The notes: a model not told the origin generated them from the letters alone. Counted from the first letter of the stretch, positions 41,977 through 50,525 are shown. The stretch is 64,000 nt of DNA from UBA5972 sp964600965 (GCA_964600965.1 CAZRLO010000004.1:1-64000); one strand, 5' to 3'. Made by a program: numbers and translations.

Positions 41977-42290
41977 CTTGCGCCCCTTTCGTGGCCTTCA
42001 GCATGGCGCGGGAATACGGCCAAACGGTGGACACGGCCCGGGCCGGAGGGGCATGCCTGATTCTGCGGGCAAAGCCGCTGGTGTGCGGCGGATTTCCGGC
42101 CGCTTTGGCGATCCTGGCCCAAATACGCGGATGCGGGTTTGCCTGTTCATCAGGTTACGCGATAGTGCCTTGATTTCAAAATCTTTTATTGGTGAGAATT
42201 CCGGGCAAAATCCTCGTCCAAATTTGCTAATTGCCCACGGAATTGTTATACTGCGCGCAAAATCGGGCAACGACCGGAACGGGTGGGCAT
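41977..42290. other. 314-base divergent usg-gyrA region
   Basis: Apart from the gyrA promoter at its right end I see no gene here. A frame across the middle has GC-typical codons but no family likeness or ribosome site. The right end is AT-rich, consistent with promoter DNA. Confidence 0.5.
42224..42252 (+). promoter_or_regulatory. Sigma70-like promoter of gyrA
   Basis: TTGCTA (42224-42229), a 17-base spacer, and TATACT (42247-42252) put transcription start near 42259, leaving about 30 bases of leader before the TTG start at 42291. A possible upstream TTG at 42231 lies within the promoter and is excluded. Confidence 0.6.
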
Positions 42291-45014
42291 TTGAGCGACG
42301 AAACCGAGGATCAGGGCGGATCGGCCCCTGAAGCACCGGGCTATGATGGCCCGTCGATCACCATCGAAAGCGAGATGAAGACCTCGTATCTCGACTACGC
42401 GATGAGCGTGATCGTCAGCCGCGCCATCCCCGATCTGCGCGACGGTCTGAAACCGGTGCACCGGCGCATTCTTTACGCGATGTACGAAAGCGGCAACGGC
42501 CACGACAAGCCCTACCGTAAATCGGCGCGGCCCGTGGGCGATACAATGGGCAAATACCACCCCCACGGCGACAGCGCGATCTATGACGCGCTGGTGCGCA
42601 TGGCGCAGCCGTTTTCGATGAGCCTGCCGCTGCTCGACGGACAGGGCAATTTCGGCTCGATGGACGGCGATAACCCGGCGGCCATGCGCTATACCGAGGT
42701 TCGGATGGACAAGCCGGCGGCCTCGCTTCTGGCGGATATCGAGAAGGATACCGTCGATTTTCTGGACAATTACGATGGCAAGGACCGCGAGCCGTCGGTC
42801 CTGCCGGCGCGGTTTCCAAACATGCTGGTCAATGGTGCCGGCGGCATCGCGGTCGGCATGGCCACCAATATTCCACCGCATAATCTGGGCGAAGTGATCG
42901 ATGCCACGCTGGCGCTGATCGAAAACCCCGATCTGGATTCCGTCCAGCTCATGGCGCATGTGCCCGCGCCCGATTTTCCCACCGGCGGCCTGATCCTGGG
43001 CCGGACCGGCGCGCGCAAAGCCTATACCGAGGGGCGCGGCAGCGTGATCATCCGCGCGCGCACCCGCATCGAGGAAATCCGCAAGGACCGGTTCGCCATC
43101 ATCATCGACGAAATCCCCTATCAGGTGAACAAGGCGTCGATGATCGAAAAGATCGCCGAGGTGGCGCGGGACAAAAAGATCGAGGGCATTGCCCATGTCC
43201 AGGACGAAAGCGACCGCGTCGGCGTGCGCGTGGTGATCGAGCTCAAACGCGACGCGACGCCAGATGTCGTTCTGAACCAATTGTTCCGGTTCACGCCGAT
43301 GCAGACTTCGTTCGGGTGCAACATGCTGGCCCTGAACGGCGGGCGGCCGGAGCAACTGGACCTGCGCAAATTCCTGAGCGCGTTCATCGATTTTCGCGAA
43401 CAGGTCGTGTCCCGGCGGACCGCCTTCGAACTGCGCCGCGCGCGCGAACGCAGTCATATCCTGTGTGGCCTTGCGGTGGCGGTGTCGAACGTGGACGAGG
43501 TGGTCGCCCTGATCCGGCAATCCAACGATCCGGCCCAGGCCCGCGAACGCCTGATGTCGCGGCGCTGGCCCGCGGGCGACATCGTGGATTTCATCCGCCT
43601 GATCGACGACCCCAGCCATGTCGTGAACGAGGATGGCACCTATAATCTGAGCGAGATTCAGGCCCGCGCCATCCTCGATTTGCGTCTGCAGCGCCTGACA
43701 GCCCTTGGCGTCAAGGAGGTCACCGACGAATTGCAGGAACTGGCCGGAAAAATCACCGACTACCTGTCGATCCTGCGTTCGCGCGAACGCATTCAGGCCA
43801 TCATCGCGGACGAATTGCACGACGTGCGCGAACAATTCGCGGTGCCGCGCCGCTCGGAGATCACCGAATATGTCGGCGATCTGGAAGACGAAGACCTGAT
43901 CGAACGCGAGGACATGGTGGTGACCGTCACCCATTCGGGGTACATCAAGCGCACCAACCTGGCCGATTACCGCGCCCAGAAACGCGGCGGCAAGGGGTTG
44001 CAGGGCATGGCAACCAAGGACGAGGATTTCGTCACCAACCTGTTTGTCGCCAACACCCACACGCCGCTGCTGTTCTTTACGACCGATGGCATGGTCTACA
44101 AGCTCAAGACCTGGCGCCTGCCGCCGGGCGGGCGCAACGCGCGGGGCAAGGCGATCATCAACATCCTGCCGATCCCCCAGGGTGTTTCCATCGCCGCGAT
44201 CATGCCGGTCGACGCGCCCGAGGCCGATTGGGACGACCTGCACATCGTTTTCGCCACCTCGACCGGCGAGGTGCGCCGCAACGCGCTTGGCGATTTCACC
44301 AACGTGATGAAGAACGGCAAGATCGCGATGAAACTGCCCGCCGATACCACCATCGTGAACGTGCGCATCGCCACTGAAATGGACGATTTCCTGCTGACGA
44401 CCACGCTGGGCAAGGTGATCCGGTTCCCGGTGACCGATGTACGGGTCTTCAAGGGGCGCGATTCAATCGGTGTGCGCGGCATCAGGCTGGCCGCCGGGGA
44501 TCACGTCGTTTCAATGGCGGTTATCCTGCATGTCGAGGCGACGCCGGGCGAAAGGGCCGAATATTTCCGGATGCGCCGGGCGATCACCGGGGACGAGGCC
44601 GGCGAGATCGAGGAAAGCAGCACCGACGAGACCCTGAACCAGCAGCGCTATGCCGAACTTTCCGCACTCGAACAATGGATCCTGACGCTGACTTCGGGCG
44701 GGTTCGGCAAACGTTCCTCGGCCCATGAATACCGGGTTGCCGGGCGGGGCGGCCAGGGCATTGCCGCGGCCGATCTGGGGCGGCGGGGCGACAGCATTGT
44801 TGCGTCCTTCACCGTCGAGGATGACGACCAGATCATGCTGGCAACCTCGACCGGGCAATCGATCCGCTGTCCGGTATCGGGCATCTCGCGCCAGGGGCGC
44901 ACGTCGTCGGGGGTCAAGGTGTTTGACACGTCCGAAGGCGAAAGCGTGGTCTCGGTCGCGTGGATCGCCGAACAGGGCGAGGACGAACCGGACGAGGCCT
45001 CGGCACCGCAATAG
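42291..45014 (+). CDS. gyrA: DNA gyrase subunit A
   Basis: GyrA is the cleaving and rejoining subunit of DNA gyrase, which introduces negative supercoils with GyrB. The 907-residue protein has the KTSYLDYAMSVIVSRAIPDL opening, the quinolone-determining region GKYHPHGDSAIYDALVRMAQ (wild-type-looking serine and aspartate), and the catalytic tyrosine in NPAAMRYTEVRM. The C-terminal beta-pinwheel begins after ITEYVGDLEDEDLI, with the GyrA-box-like QKRGGKGLQGMATKD. The start is a TTG at 42291 (SDETEDQGG), chosen because the -10 hexamer precedes it. An acidic N-terminus and tail (EQGEDEPDEASAPQ) are normal. Nothing suggests quinolone resistance. Confidence 0.97.
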   Translation: MSDETEDQGGSAPEAPGYDGPSITIESEMKTSYLDYAMSVIVSRAIPDLRDGLKPVHRRILYAMYESGNGHDKPYRKSARPVGDTMGKYHPHGDSAIYDALVRMAQPFSMSLPLLDGQGNFGSMDGDNPAAMRYTEVRMDKPAASLLADIEKDTVDFLDNYDGKDREPSVLPARFPNMLVNGAGGIAVGMATNIPPHNLGEVIDATLALIENPDLDSVQLMAHVPAPDFPTGGLILGRTGARKAYTEGRGSVIIRARTRIEEIRKDRFAIIIDEIPYQVNKASMIEKIAEVARDKKIEGIAHVQDESDRVGVRVVIELKRDATPDVVLNQLFRFTPMQTSFGCNMLALNGGRPEQLDLRKFLSAFIDFREQVVSRRTAFELRRARERSHILCGLAVAVSNVDEVVALIRQSNDPAQARERLMSRRWPAGDIVDFIRLIDDPSHVVNEDGTYNLSEIQARAILDLRLQRLTALGVKEVTDELQELAGKITDYLSILRSRERIQAIIADELHDVREQFAVPRRSEITEYVGDLEDEDLIEREDMVVTVTHSGYIKRTNLADYRAQKRGGKGLQGMATKDEDFVTNLFVANTHTPLLFFTTDGMVYKLKTWRLPPGGRNARGKAIINILPIPQGVSIAAIMPVDAPEADWDDLHIVFATSTGEVRRNALGDFTNVMKNGKIAMKLPADTTIVNVRIATEMDDFLLTTTLGKVIRFPVTDVRVFKGRDSIGVRGIRLAAGDHVVSMAVILHVEATPGERAEYFRMRRAITGDEAGEIEESSTDETLNQQRYAELSALEQWILTLTSGGFGKRSSAHEYRVAGRGGQGIAAADLGRRGDSIVASFTVEDDDQIMLATSTGQSIRCPVSGISRQGRTSSGVKVFDTSEGESVVSVAWIAEQGEDEPDEASAPQ

Positions 45015-45147
45015 CTCGAATTGTTTCTATGTAAGCAACAATCCTTCAGCCGCTGTTAATCCTCGCCTGCTGAACTGGGGGGTGCCGTCGGGAACATATC
45101 CGGCGACTGGAATTCCCTGCGGGGAAGTGGCAATCACGAGGAAAACC

Positions 45148-45591
45148 ATGAAGTTCTTACAATCCTATGCACATACCGGCGGACGCATCCTGCTTTCGCT
45201 CATCTTTCTTTCGGCGGGTCTGATCAAGCTTCAGGATCCGGCGGCCTTTGTTGCGGTTCTGGAAGGCGTGGGTCTGCCCGGCATGGCGGCCTATGCAGTG
45301 ATCGCGGTTGAAATAATCGGTGGCGGCATGATTCTGATCGGCTATCAGACCAGAAATGCCGCCATCACGCTTGGATGCCTCTATCTGGCGGGCATGGTGC
45401 TTTTGAACCTGCGGATCGGCAGTCAGGACGAGATCATGCAATTTGTCCAGAAAATCGGTCTGGCGGGCGGATTCCTGATCCTGTTCGCCCAGGGCGCGGG
45501 CAGGATGTCGATGGATGCTCTGGCCGAGCCGGCCCCGCGGCGTCCCGCACCACCCAAGCCGCCCAAACCGGCCAAACCGGCCGTCGCCTGA
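45148..45591 (+). CDS. DoxX-family membrane protein (first of two)
   Basis: This 147-residue protein has four hydrophobic segments (RILLSLIFLSAGLIKLQDPA, LPGMAAYAVIAVEIIGGGMI, NAAITLGCLYLAGMVLLNLR and IGLAGGFLILFAQGAGRMSM). The FLSAGLIKLQDP loop and the small size mark the DoxX/DoxD family. It has a proline/lysine-rich tail (PPKPPKPAKPA). The ATG at 45148 has GAGGAAAA upstream. It follows gyrA by 133 bases; another DoxX gene follows after 194 bases. Family members are linked to redox/sulfur or quinone chemistry in some organisms, without a general role. Confidence 0.85.
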   Translation: MKFLQSYAHTGGRILLSLIFLSAGLIKLQDPAAFVAVLEGVGLPGMAAYAVIAVEIIGGGMILIGYQTRNAAITLGCLYLAGMVLLNLRIGSQDEIMQFVQKIGLAGGFLILFAQGAGRMSMDALAEPAPRRPAPPKPPKPAKPAVA

Positions 45592-45785
45592 ATTCGGCGC
45601 AATCGGGCATTCTTCCCGCGGCCCATCGCGGTCGCGGGAAAGATTTCAGGTCGAAACTGCGTCCGAATTTACCCAAATCTTTCCCAACTTATGCCCGAAT
45701 TCACGCCGATTCTGGTTTGAATCGACGATCGGGTTTTCAGACGGGGGCCTAACTGTCAGCAGCGAGCACAGGAAAGGGCCGCCCG

Positions 45786-46259
45786 ATGAATGCGACGAAA
45801 CAACAAGTCCGAATGCAGGAATATGCGCATGCCGCCGCGCGGATGCTGATTGCCTCGTATTTCATGGCCAAGGCGATCGGCCTGATCATCGACCCGACCG
45901 GGATGGAACAATTCCTGTCGGTCAGCGCGGTGCCCGACTATCTGAAATTGCCAAACGCGGGCTTCGAACTGGTCGCGGCGATCGCGATCCTGGTCGGGTT
46001 TCAGACCCGCACCGCCGCCGCGTTGCTGGCGCTTTATCTGTTCTGGTCGAGCTTTATCCTCAACTACCGTCCGGGCGATCCTTATCTGATCGGCGCGTTC
46101 TGGCGCGATCTTGCGATGATCGGCGGCCTCTTGCTGCTGGTTTCGCATGGCCGTGGCCGCTATGCGCTGGACAACTGGTTCCAGCGTCGCCGCGACGCGC
46201 GCGACACCGGCGAAGACGCGACACCGCCCCGGGACGACCTTGAAGCCCAGCAAGCCTGA
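45786..46259 (+). CDS. DoxX-family membrane protein (second of two)
   Basis: This 157-residue four-helix membrane protein has YAHAAARMLIASYFMAKAIG, then IIDPTGMEQFLSVSAVPDYL, ELVAAIAILVGFQTRTAAAL and IGAFWRDLAMIGGLLLLVSH. It shares the DoxX layout and the IGFQTR-like turn (LVGFQTRTAA versus IGYQTRNAA in the preceding gene), which suggests the two are paralogs. The acidic/basic C-terminal tail is divergent. The spacer before it contains a TTCCCGCG/CGCGGGAA stem (45613-45640). A clear terminator follows at 46281, so the two DoxX genes may end the transcript begun upstream. Confidence 0.82.
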   Translation: MNATKQQVRMQEYAHAAARMLIASYFMAKAIGLIIDPTGMEQFLSVSAVPDYLKLPNAGFELVAAIAILVGFQTRTAAALLALYLFWSSFILNYRPGDPYLIGAFWRDLAMIGGLLLLVSHGRGRYALDNWFQRRRDARDTGEDATPPRDDLEAQQA

Positions 46260-46280
46260 GCGACGGAAATTCGATGGATC

Positions 46281-46309
46281 GGCCCCCCGGCGCGGGGGCC
46301 TTTTCTTTT
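46281..46309 (+). terminator. Rho-independent terminator after DoxX
   Basis: GC-rich stem GGCCCCC/GGGGGCC with a short GCGC-type loop is followed by TTTTCTTTT. It closes the DoxX transcript 22 bases after its stop and 27 bases before trmFO. Confidence 0.85.
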
Positions 46310-46335
46310 GGGCCCAAACGCCATAAATCGCCGCC

Positions 46336-47703
46336 ATGAGCAAACCGATTCACATCGTCGGCGGCGGCATGGCCGGATGCGAGGCCGCGTGGCAGGCCGT
46401 GCAACATGGCGCGGCGGTCGTGCTGCATGAAATGCGCCCCGCCAAAAAGACCTTTGCCCACCAGACCGGCGAGCTGGCCGAAATGGTGTGCTCCAATTCC
46501 TTCCGCTCGGACGATCACACCGCCAACGCGGTCGGCCTGTTGCACTGGGAAATGCGCGAGGCTGGCAGCCTGATCATGGAAATGGCCGACACCCACGCCC
46601 TGCCCGCCGGCAGTGCCCTGGCGGTCGACCGCGAAAACTTTGCCCGCGCGGTCAGCGACCGGCTGAAATCGCACCCCGGCGTTACCGTCCGCGAGGGTGA
46701 AATCACCGAACTTCCCGGCGCCGAGCAGGGCCAGACCATCGTCGCGACCGGGCCCCTGACATCGGATGCCCTGAGCCAGGCGATTCAGCGCACCACCGGC
46801 CAGGAAAGGCTGGCGTTCTTTGACGCGATTGCCCCGATTGTGCATGCCGACAGCGTGGACATGTCCAAGGCCTGGTTCCAGTCGCGATACGACAAGGGCG
46901 ATACCGAGGCCGAGCGCCGCGCCTATCTGAACTGCCCGATGGACCGCGCGGATTACGAGGCATTCATCGACGCGCTGCTGGCCGCCGACAAGACCGAATT
47001 TCGCGACGGCGAGACCGACACCCCCTATTTCGAAGGCTGCCTGCCGATCGAGGTGATGGCCGCGCGTGGGCGGGAAACGCTGCGCTTTGGGCCGATGAAG
47101 CCGGTCGGCCTGACCAACGCCAACGATCCCGCCACCAAGCCATATGCCGTGGTCCAGCTTCGGCGCGACAACGCACTGGGAACGCTTTTGAACATCGTCG
47201 GCTTTCAGACCAAGATGAAATACGGGGCCCAGATCGAGGTTTTTCGCCGCATTCCGGGGCTTGCGCAGGCCGAATTCGCGCGGCTTGGCGGTATTCACCG
47301 CAACACGTTCCTGCAATCGCCGCTGTTGCTCGATGCGCAGCTCCGCCTGAAAACCGCGCCCCATATCCGGTTTGCCGGACAAATCACCGGGGTCGAAGGC
47401 TATGTCGAAAGCGCGGCGATGGGGTTGCTTGCGGGGCGAATGGCCGTGGCCTCGGCGCGGGGCCGCGATCTGCCGCCACCGGTCAACGAGACGGCTTCGG
47501 GCGCGCTGGTCCACCATATCACCGGCGGTGCCGACGCCAGCCGGTTCCAGCCCATGAACGTGAATTTCGGCCTGTTCCCCCCGCTTGGCGACGCACGCTC
47601 GGGGCGGCGCGCGCGAAAAGACCGCTACCGCGCCTATTGTGACCGGGCCAAGGACGCGTGGCACGGCTGGCTCGGGGCGCAATCGGACCTCTGGAAGTCC
47701 TGA
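46336..47703 (+). CDS. trmFO: Folate/FAD-dependent tRNA m5U54 methyltransferase TrmFO
   Basis: TrmFO methylates U54 of tRNAs to ribothymidine, using methylene-tetrahydrofolate as methyl donor and FADH2 as reductant. The 455-residue protein has HIVGGGMAGCEAAWQAVQHG (FAD GxGxxG), the CSNSFRSDD motif (MVCSNSFRSDDHTANAVGLL), KYGAQIEVFRRIPGLAQAEF and QITGVEGYVESAAMGLLAGR. The C-terminus has PMNVNFGLFPPLG. It starts at 46336 (ATGAGC). It is a single-gene unit after a terminator, followed by a methyltransferase gene 45 bases later. Length and motifs are those of classical Gid/TrmFO. Confidence 0.97.
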   Translation: MSKPIHIVGGGMAGCEAAWQAVQHGAAVVLHEMRPAKKTFAHQTGELAEMVCSNSFRSDDHTANAVGLLHWEMREAGSLIMEMADTHALPAGSALAVDRENFARAVSDRLKSHPGVTVREGEITELPGAEQGQTIVATGPLTSDALSQAIQRTTGQERLAFFDAIAPIVHADSVDMSKAWFQSRYDKGDTEAERRAYLNCPMDRADYEAFIDALLAADKTEFRDGETDTPYFEGCLPIEVMAARGRETLRFGPMKPVGLTNANDPATKPYAVVQLRRDNALGTLLNIVGFQTKMKYGAQIEVFRRIPGLAQAEFARLGGIHRNTFLQSPLLLDAQLRLKTAPHIRFAGQITGVEGYVESAAMGLLAGRMAVASARGRDLPPPVNETASGALVHHITGGADASRFQPMNVNFGLFPPLGDARSGRRARKDRYRAYCDRAKDAWHGWLGAQSDLWKS

Positions 47704-47747
47704 GCATGGCTTGTTAACCTGATCCGGCACTTGCCGGGGGGGAATTG

Positions 47748-48371
47748 ATGACCGATCAACAGGGATTTTTGCAAAGCGCGTACCGGGCCGTCAGCCCGGA
47801 CGAAACCCGGGAATTCTATCAGGACTGGGCCAGAACCTACGACGACGAGGTGCGCGAAAACGGCTATATCACGCCAAGCCGTTGCGCGGCAGCCCTGGCG
47901 GAACTGGTGCCGGACAAGGCGGCACCTGTGCTGGACATCGGCTGTGGCACCGGGCTGTCGGGGCTGGCGCTGCGCGATGCCGGGTTCCGCGTCATGGATG
48001 GCAGCGATCTGAGCCCGGAAATGTTGAAGGGTGCGGCGGCCCACAAGGAACTCTACCGCAAATTATGGGAAGTCGATCTCAAGAACCCGTTTCCATTCGC
48101 GCCGGCAACCTATCAGAACGCTGCTGCGATGGGTGTTCTGGCCACCAGCCACGCGCCCGCCGGCACCATCGACGAAATCCTCGCAATTCTTCCGGCGGGC
48201 GGCATGTTCGTCTTTTCCCTGAACGATCACACGCTGAAAGACCCGGAATACGAGGCGCGGATCAACGAGAATGTGGATGCCGGGCGCGCGGCGGTCCGTT
48301 TTCGCGAACACGGGCCGCATCTGCCAGGGATCGGCATGCAAAGCCGGGTCTACGTGCTGCAGAAACGCTGA
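47748..48371 (+). CDS. SAM-dependent class I methyltransferase
   Basis: This 207-residue Rossmann-type methyltransferase has motif I as VLDIGCGTGLSGLALRDAGF (DIGCGTG near residue 63), an acidic motif II around DGSDLSPEMLKGAA, and LPAGGMFVFSLNDHTLKD in the post-II region (residues about 140-155). The N-terminus reads FYQDWARTYDDEVRENGYIT. It has no recognised specificity and could methylate a small molecule or a protein. The start at 47748 follows GGGGGG. It ends directly before gluQ (no bases between), so the two are co-transcribed and presumably coupled, but I cannot infer a functional link. Confidence 0.87.
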   Translation: MTDQQGFLQSAYRAVSPDETREFYQDWARTYDDEVRENGYITPSRCAAALAELVPDKAAPVLDIGCGTGLSGLALRDAGFRVMDGSDLSPEMLKGAAAHKELYRKLWEVDLKNPFPFAPATYQNAAAMGVLATSHAPAGTIDEILAILPAGGMFVFSLNDHTLKDPEYEARINENVDAGRAAVRFREHGPHLPGIGMQSRVYVLQKR

Positions 48372-49229
48372 ATGCGGGCGCGGTTCGCCCCCTCGCCCAC
48401 CGGGTTCCTGCATCTGGGGCATGCCTTTTCTGCGCTGACCGCCGCGCGGCTGGCGCGCGAGATGGGCGGCGAATTCCTGCTGCGGATCGAGGATATCGAT
48501 ACCGCCCGCGCCCGGCCCAAATTCGAGACCGCAATTCTGGAAGACCTCGGTTGGCTCGGGTTGTCATGGCCCCGCCCGGTCATGCGACAGTCAGCGCGCA
48601 TGAAGGCCTATGGAAATGCGCTTGACGCATTGGCATCGTCGAATTTGATCTATCCCTGTTCGTGCAGCCGGCGCGATATCGTGACCGCGCTTTCCGCGCC
48701 ACAGGCCGCGCGCGCACATGCCGGGCCGGACGGGCCGGTCTATCCCGGCACCTGCCGGGGCCGGGCCATCGCCAGCCGAAAGCCGGGCGATGCGCTGCGT
48801 TTCGATATGGCCGGGGCGGTTGAATTTCTGGGCGGCCATGGGGCCATTGCCCGGCTTGGATTTCTTGAGACCGGGGGGCAAAACCCGGGCTGGCGGGCGC
48901 TGAAGGCGCGCGAACTGATCACAAGTTGTGGCGATATCGTGCTGGCGCGGCGCGATATCCGCACCTCGTACCATCTGGCGGTCGTCATTGATGATGCGGC
49001 GCAGGACATCACCCATGTTTCGCGCGGGCTCGACCTGCAGCCCGCCACGCAAATTCATGTCGTGTTGCAGGCGGTGTTGGGCCTGGTGCATCCGGTCTAT
49101 CATCACCACGTATTGATCCGGGATGCGGGCGGACAGCGTCTGGCGAAACGCGACGCCGCCCGGGCGTTGCAAAGCCTTCGCCGGGAGGGGAAGTCGCCCG
49201 ATGAGGTTCGGGCGCTGGTTGGATTATGA
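48372..49229 (+). CDS. gluQ: Glutamyl-Q tRNA(Asp) synthetase
   Basis: This 285-residue paralog of the glutamyl-tRNA synthetase catalytic core attaches glutamate to the queuosine base of tRNA-Asp. The opening RFAPSPTGFLHLGHAFSALT has the HIGH motif HLGH. The zinc-type cysteines are in YPCSCSRRDI and YPGTCRGRAI. The last catalytic stretch reads RLAKRDAARAL (a KMSKS equivalent). No anticodon-binding domain follows, so the protein is short and not a full GluRS. It abuts the methyltransferase gene and its stop overlaps the convergent hisI by six bases. This combination with trmFO nearby and mnmA later shows a tRNA-modification theme without implying one operon. Confidence 0.95.
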   Translation: MRARFAPSPTGFLHLGHAFSALTAARLAREMGGEFLLRIEDIDTARARPKFETAILEDLGWLGLSWPRPVMRQSARMKAYGNALDALASSNLIYPCSCSRRDIVTALSAPQAARAHAGPDGPVYPGTCRGRAIASRKPGDALRFDMAGAVEFLGGHGAIARLGFLETGGQNPGWRALKARELITSCGDIVLARRDIRTSYHLAVVIDDAAQDITHVSRGLDLQPATQIHVVLQAVLGLVHPVYHHHVLIRDAGGQRLAKRDAARALQSLRREGKSPDEVRALVGL

Positions 49230-49589
49230 CACCGGTTGGCTGATTTCCACTTCAATACCATCACGTACAGCGTTGTAAAAACACGATTTTCGATTGGTGT
49301 GGCAGGCCGGACCGGTCTGGCGGACCTGTAACAGCAGGCAATCGCGGTCGCAGTCGAACCGCAATTCGACCAATTCCTGCACATGTCCGCTGGTCGCGCC
49401 TTTTTCCCAGAATGCACCGCGCGAGCGCGACCAATAGGTGACGCGACGGGTCCGCAGACTGCGGGCAATGGATTGCGCGTTCATCCACGCCAGCATCAGG
49501 ACCTCGCCCGAGACGCAATCCTGAGCGATGGCCGGGATCAGGCCGCGATCGTCAAATCTCAGGGTTTCCGGGTCAAATTCCATCGCCAT
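49224..49589 (-). CDS. hisI: Phosphoribosyl-AMP cyclohydrolase
   Basis: This 121-residue enzyme opens the adenine ring of phosphoribosyl-AMP in histidine synthesis (third step). The sequence has GLIPAIAQDCVSGEVLMLAW, MNAQSIARSLRTRRVTYWSR, SRGAFWEKGATSGHVQELVE, and FDCDRDCLLLQVRQTGPACH with the metal-binding D-C-D-R-D and Cys-His residues, ending TNRKSCFYN. It stands alone here, apart from other his genes. It overlaps the convergent gluQ end by six bases. The start at 49589 gives a normal length. It should act as a homodimer with Zn and Mg. No sign of decay. Confidence 0.96.
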   Translation of the reverse strand: MAMEFDPETLRFDDRGLIPAIAQDCVSGEVLMLAWMNAQSIARSLRTRRVTYWSRSRGAFWEKGATSGHVQELVELRFDCDRDCLLLQVRQTGPACHTNRKSCFYNAVRDGIEVEISQPVS

Positions 49590-49665
49590 GTCAGCATGTC
49601 CTTTTCAAGCGCCCTCGCATCCCTTATCTAAAGCGCAACCAGACACAAGAAAAGGCGCGGTTGCC

Positions 49666-50118
49666 ATGCGCGGCGAAAGCGATCTCATCAAATTGTATTC
49701 CGGCCGCATTCTGGCACTGGCCGCCGCGATTCCGCATACCGAACGGCTGGCAGGGCCGGTTGCAACCGCGCATCGGCGCTCGCCGGTTTGCGGGTCCGCC
49801 GTCACGGTGGATCTGGTGATCTGCGACGGGCGGATCGAGTCGTTTGGCCAGGACGTCAAGGCCTGTGCCCTCGGTCAGGCCGCCGCGTCGGTTCTGGGGG
49901 CGCATGTGATCGGGCGCAGCCTTGCCGAAATCACGGTCGCACGCGACCAGCTTGCCGCCATGCTGAAATCGGACGGTCCCGCGCCGGATGCGCCCTTTGA
50001 AGAGCTTGAAGTCCTGATGCCCGCCCGCGCCTATCCCAACCGCCACGCGTCGATCCTGCTGGCGATGGAGGCGACCATCGCCGCCCTGAACGTCGCGCCG
50101 AACACCGCCTGCGCCTAA
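49666..50118 (+). CDS. IscU/NifU-N-like iron-sulfur scaffold protein
   Basis: This 150-residue protein resembles the IscU/NifU N-terminal scaffold: SDLIKLYSGRILALAAAIPH, SPVCGSAVTVDLVICDGRIE with the first cysteine in PVCGS, FGQDVKACALGQAAASVLGA carrying an A-C-A-L-G-Q motif, and ASILLAMEATIAALNVAPNT at the end. Canonical IscU reads (A)PxCGD and KTFGCGSAIASSS. Here the second site reads KACALGQAAASV, which keeps one cysteine but not the third ligand pattern, so its scaffolding ability is uncertain. Many Rhodobacterales carry this divergent, shorter form. The ATG at 49666 is used; the upstream frame has no family likeness. It is divergent from hisI. Confidence 0.8.
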   Translation: MRGESDLIKLYSGRILALAAAIPHTERLAGPVATAHRRSPVCGSAVTVDLVICDGRIESFGQDVKACALGQAAASVLGAHVIGRSLAEITVARDQLAAMLKSDGPAPDAPFEELEVLMPARAYPNRHASILLAMEATIAALNVAPNTACA

Positions 50119-50152
50119 AAAAACGCCGCAGCTTCCAAATGGAAGTGCGGCG
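50117..50152 (-). terminator. Rho-independent terminator (minus strand)
   Basis: Stem CGCCGCACTTCC/GGAAGCTGCGGCG (one bulge, ATTT loop) is followed on the minus strand by seven T (A run at 50117-50123). It ends a minus-strand transcript coming from 50407 or above. The IscU-like gene's own stop at 50116-50118 borders it. Confidence 0.85.
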
Positions 50153-50290
50153 CCAAAGGTGCGGACCGTGGGTTTCCCGTTTGTGATCACAAAAGATCAA
50201 ACGCCCGGATCAGGCGAAATCGGGGCGTTGGCGCGCGCGATCAAGGGAAGAGACGCGCCGCCATCTTGCGGGAACGGACCGTGGGCAGTG

Positions 50291-50407
50291 TCACGCCATG
50301 CCGGGCAGCGCCAGCCCGACCATCAGCACCACCAAAATGGCGGCCATGCCAATGGAATCTTCCAGAAAAGTACCGCGGGATACGATGCAACGGACCTGTT
50401 CGAGCAT
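50291..50407 (-). CDS. Candidate SOS-controlled 38-residue membrane peptide
   Basis: This short frame starts with ATG at 50407 (MLEQVRCIVSRGTFLEDS) and ends with one hydrophobic segment (GMAAILVVLMVGLALPGMA, residues 20-38). It would thus be a single-pass inner-membrane peptide. Upstream, a promoter-like TTGCAA-N17-TAAAAA (50504-50476) is overlapped by four GAAC half-sites forming two GAAC-N7-GAAC SOS boxes. A weak AGGT lies seven bases before the ATG, and a minus-strand terminator at 50117-50152 closes a transcript of about 350 nt. It shares strand with recG. The closest functional analogue by layout is SidA of Caulobacter (a LexA-controlled small membrane inhibitor of division). No sequence homology is claimed; reality of translation is inferred. 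Confidence 0.45.
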   Translation of the reverse strand: MLEQVRCIVSRGTFLEDSIGMAAILVVLMVGLALPGMA

Positions 50408-50460
50408 GAGAAACCTGTAGATTGGAACACTGTGTTTCCGGTTTGTTCCATATCTCGGCA

Positions 50461-50496
50461 GAACTTGTAAAGAACTTTTTAAGAACATTTGTGAAC
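50461..50496 (-). promoter_or_regulatory. Tandem SOS (LexA) operator
   Basis: GAAC half-sites occur at 50461-50464, 50472-50475, 50483-50486 and 50493-50496. The first three are spaced by exactly seven bases, the fourth by six. On the minus strand this gives overlapping GTTC-N7-GTTC boxes, the consensus of alphaproteobacterial LexA. They cover the -35/-10 region of the small gene at 50291-50407, a textbook repressor position. Confidence 0.7.
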
Positions 50497-50525
50497 TTTT
50501 GCAATTAACAGTTGAAGAACGTCGT

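Noticed and set aside
42231..42290. Upstream TTG start for gyrA
   Set aside because: It lies within the predicted -35/-10 promoter, so it would not be transcribed.
50180..50193. Palindrome TTTGTGATCACAAA in the 3' region of the small SOS transcript
   Set aside because: Resembles CRP half-sites but lacks the usual 6-base spacer and has no gene start beside it; treated as a possible hairpin only.
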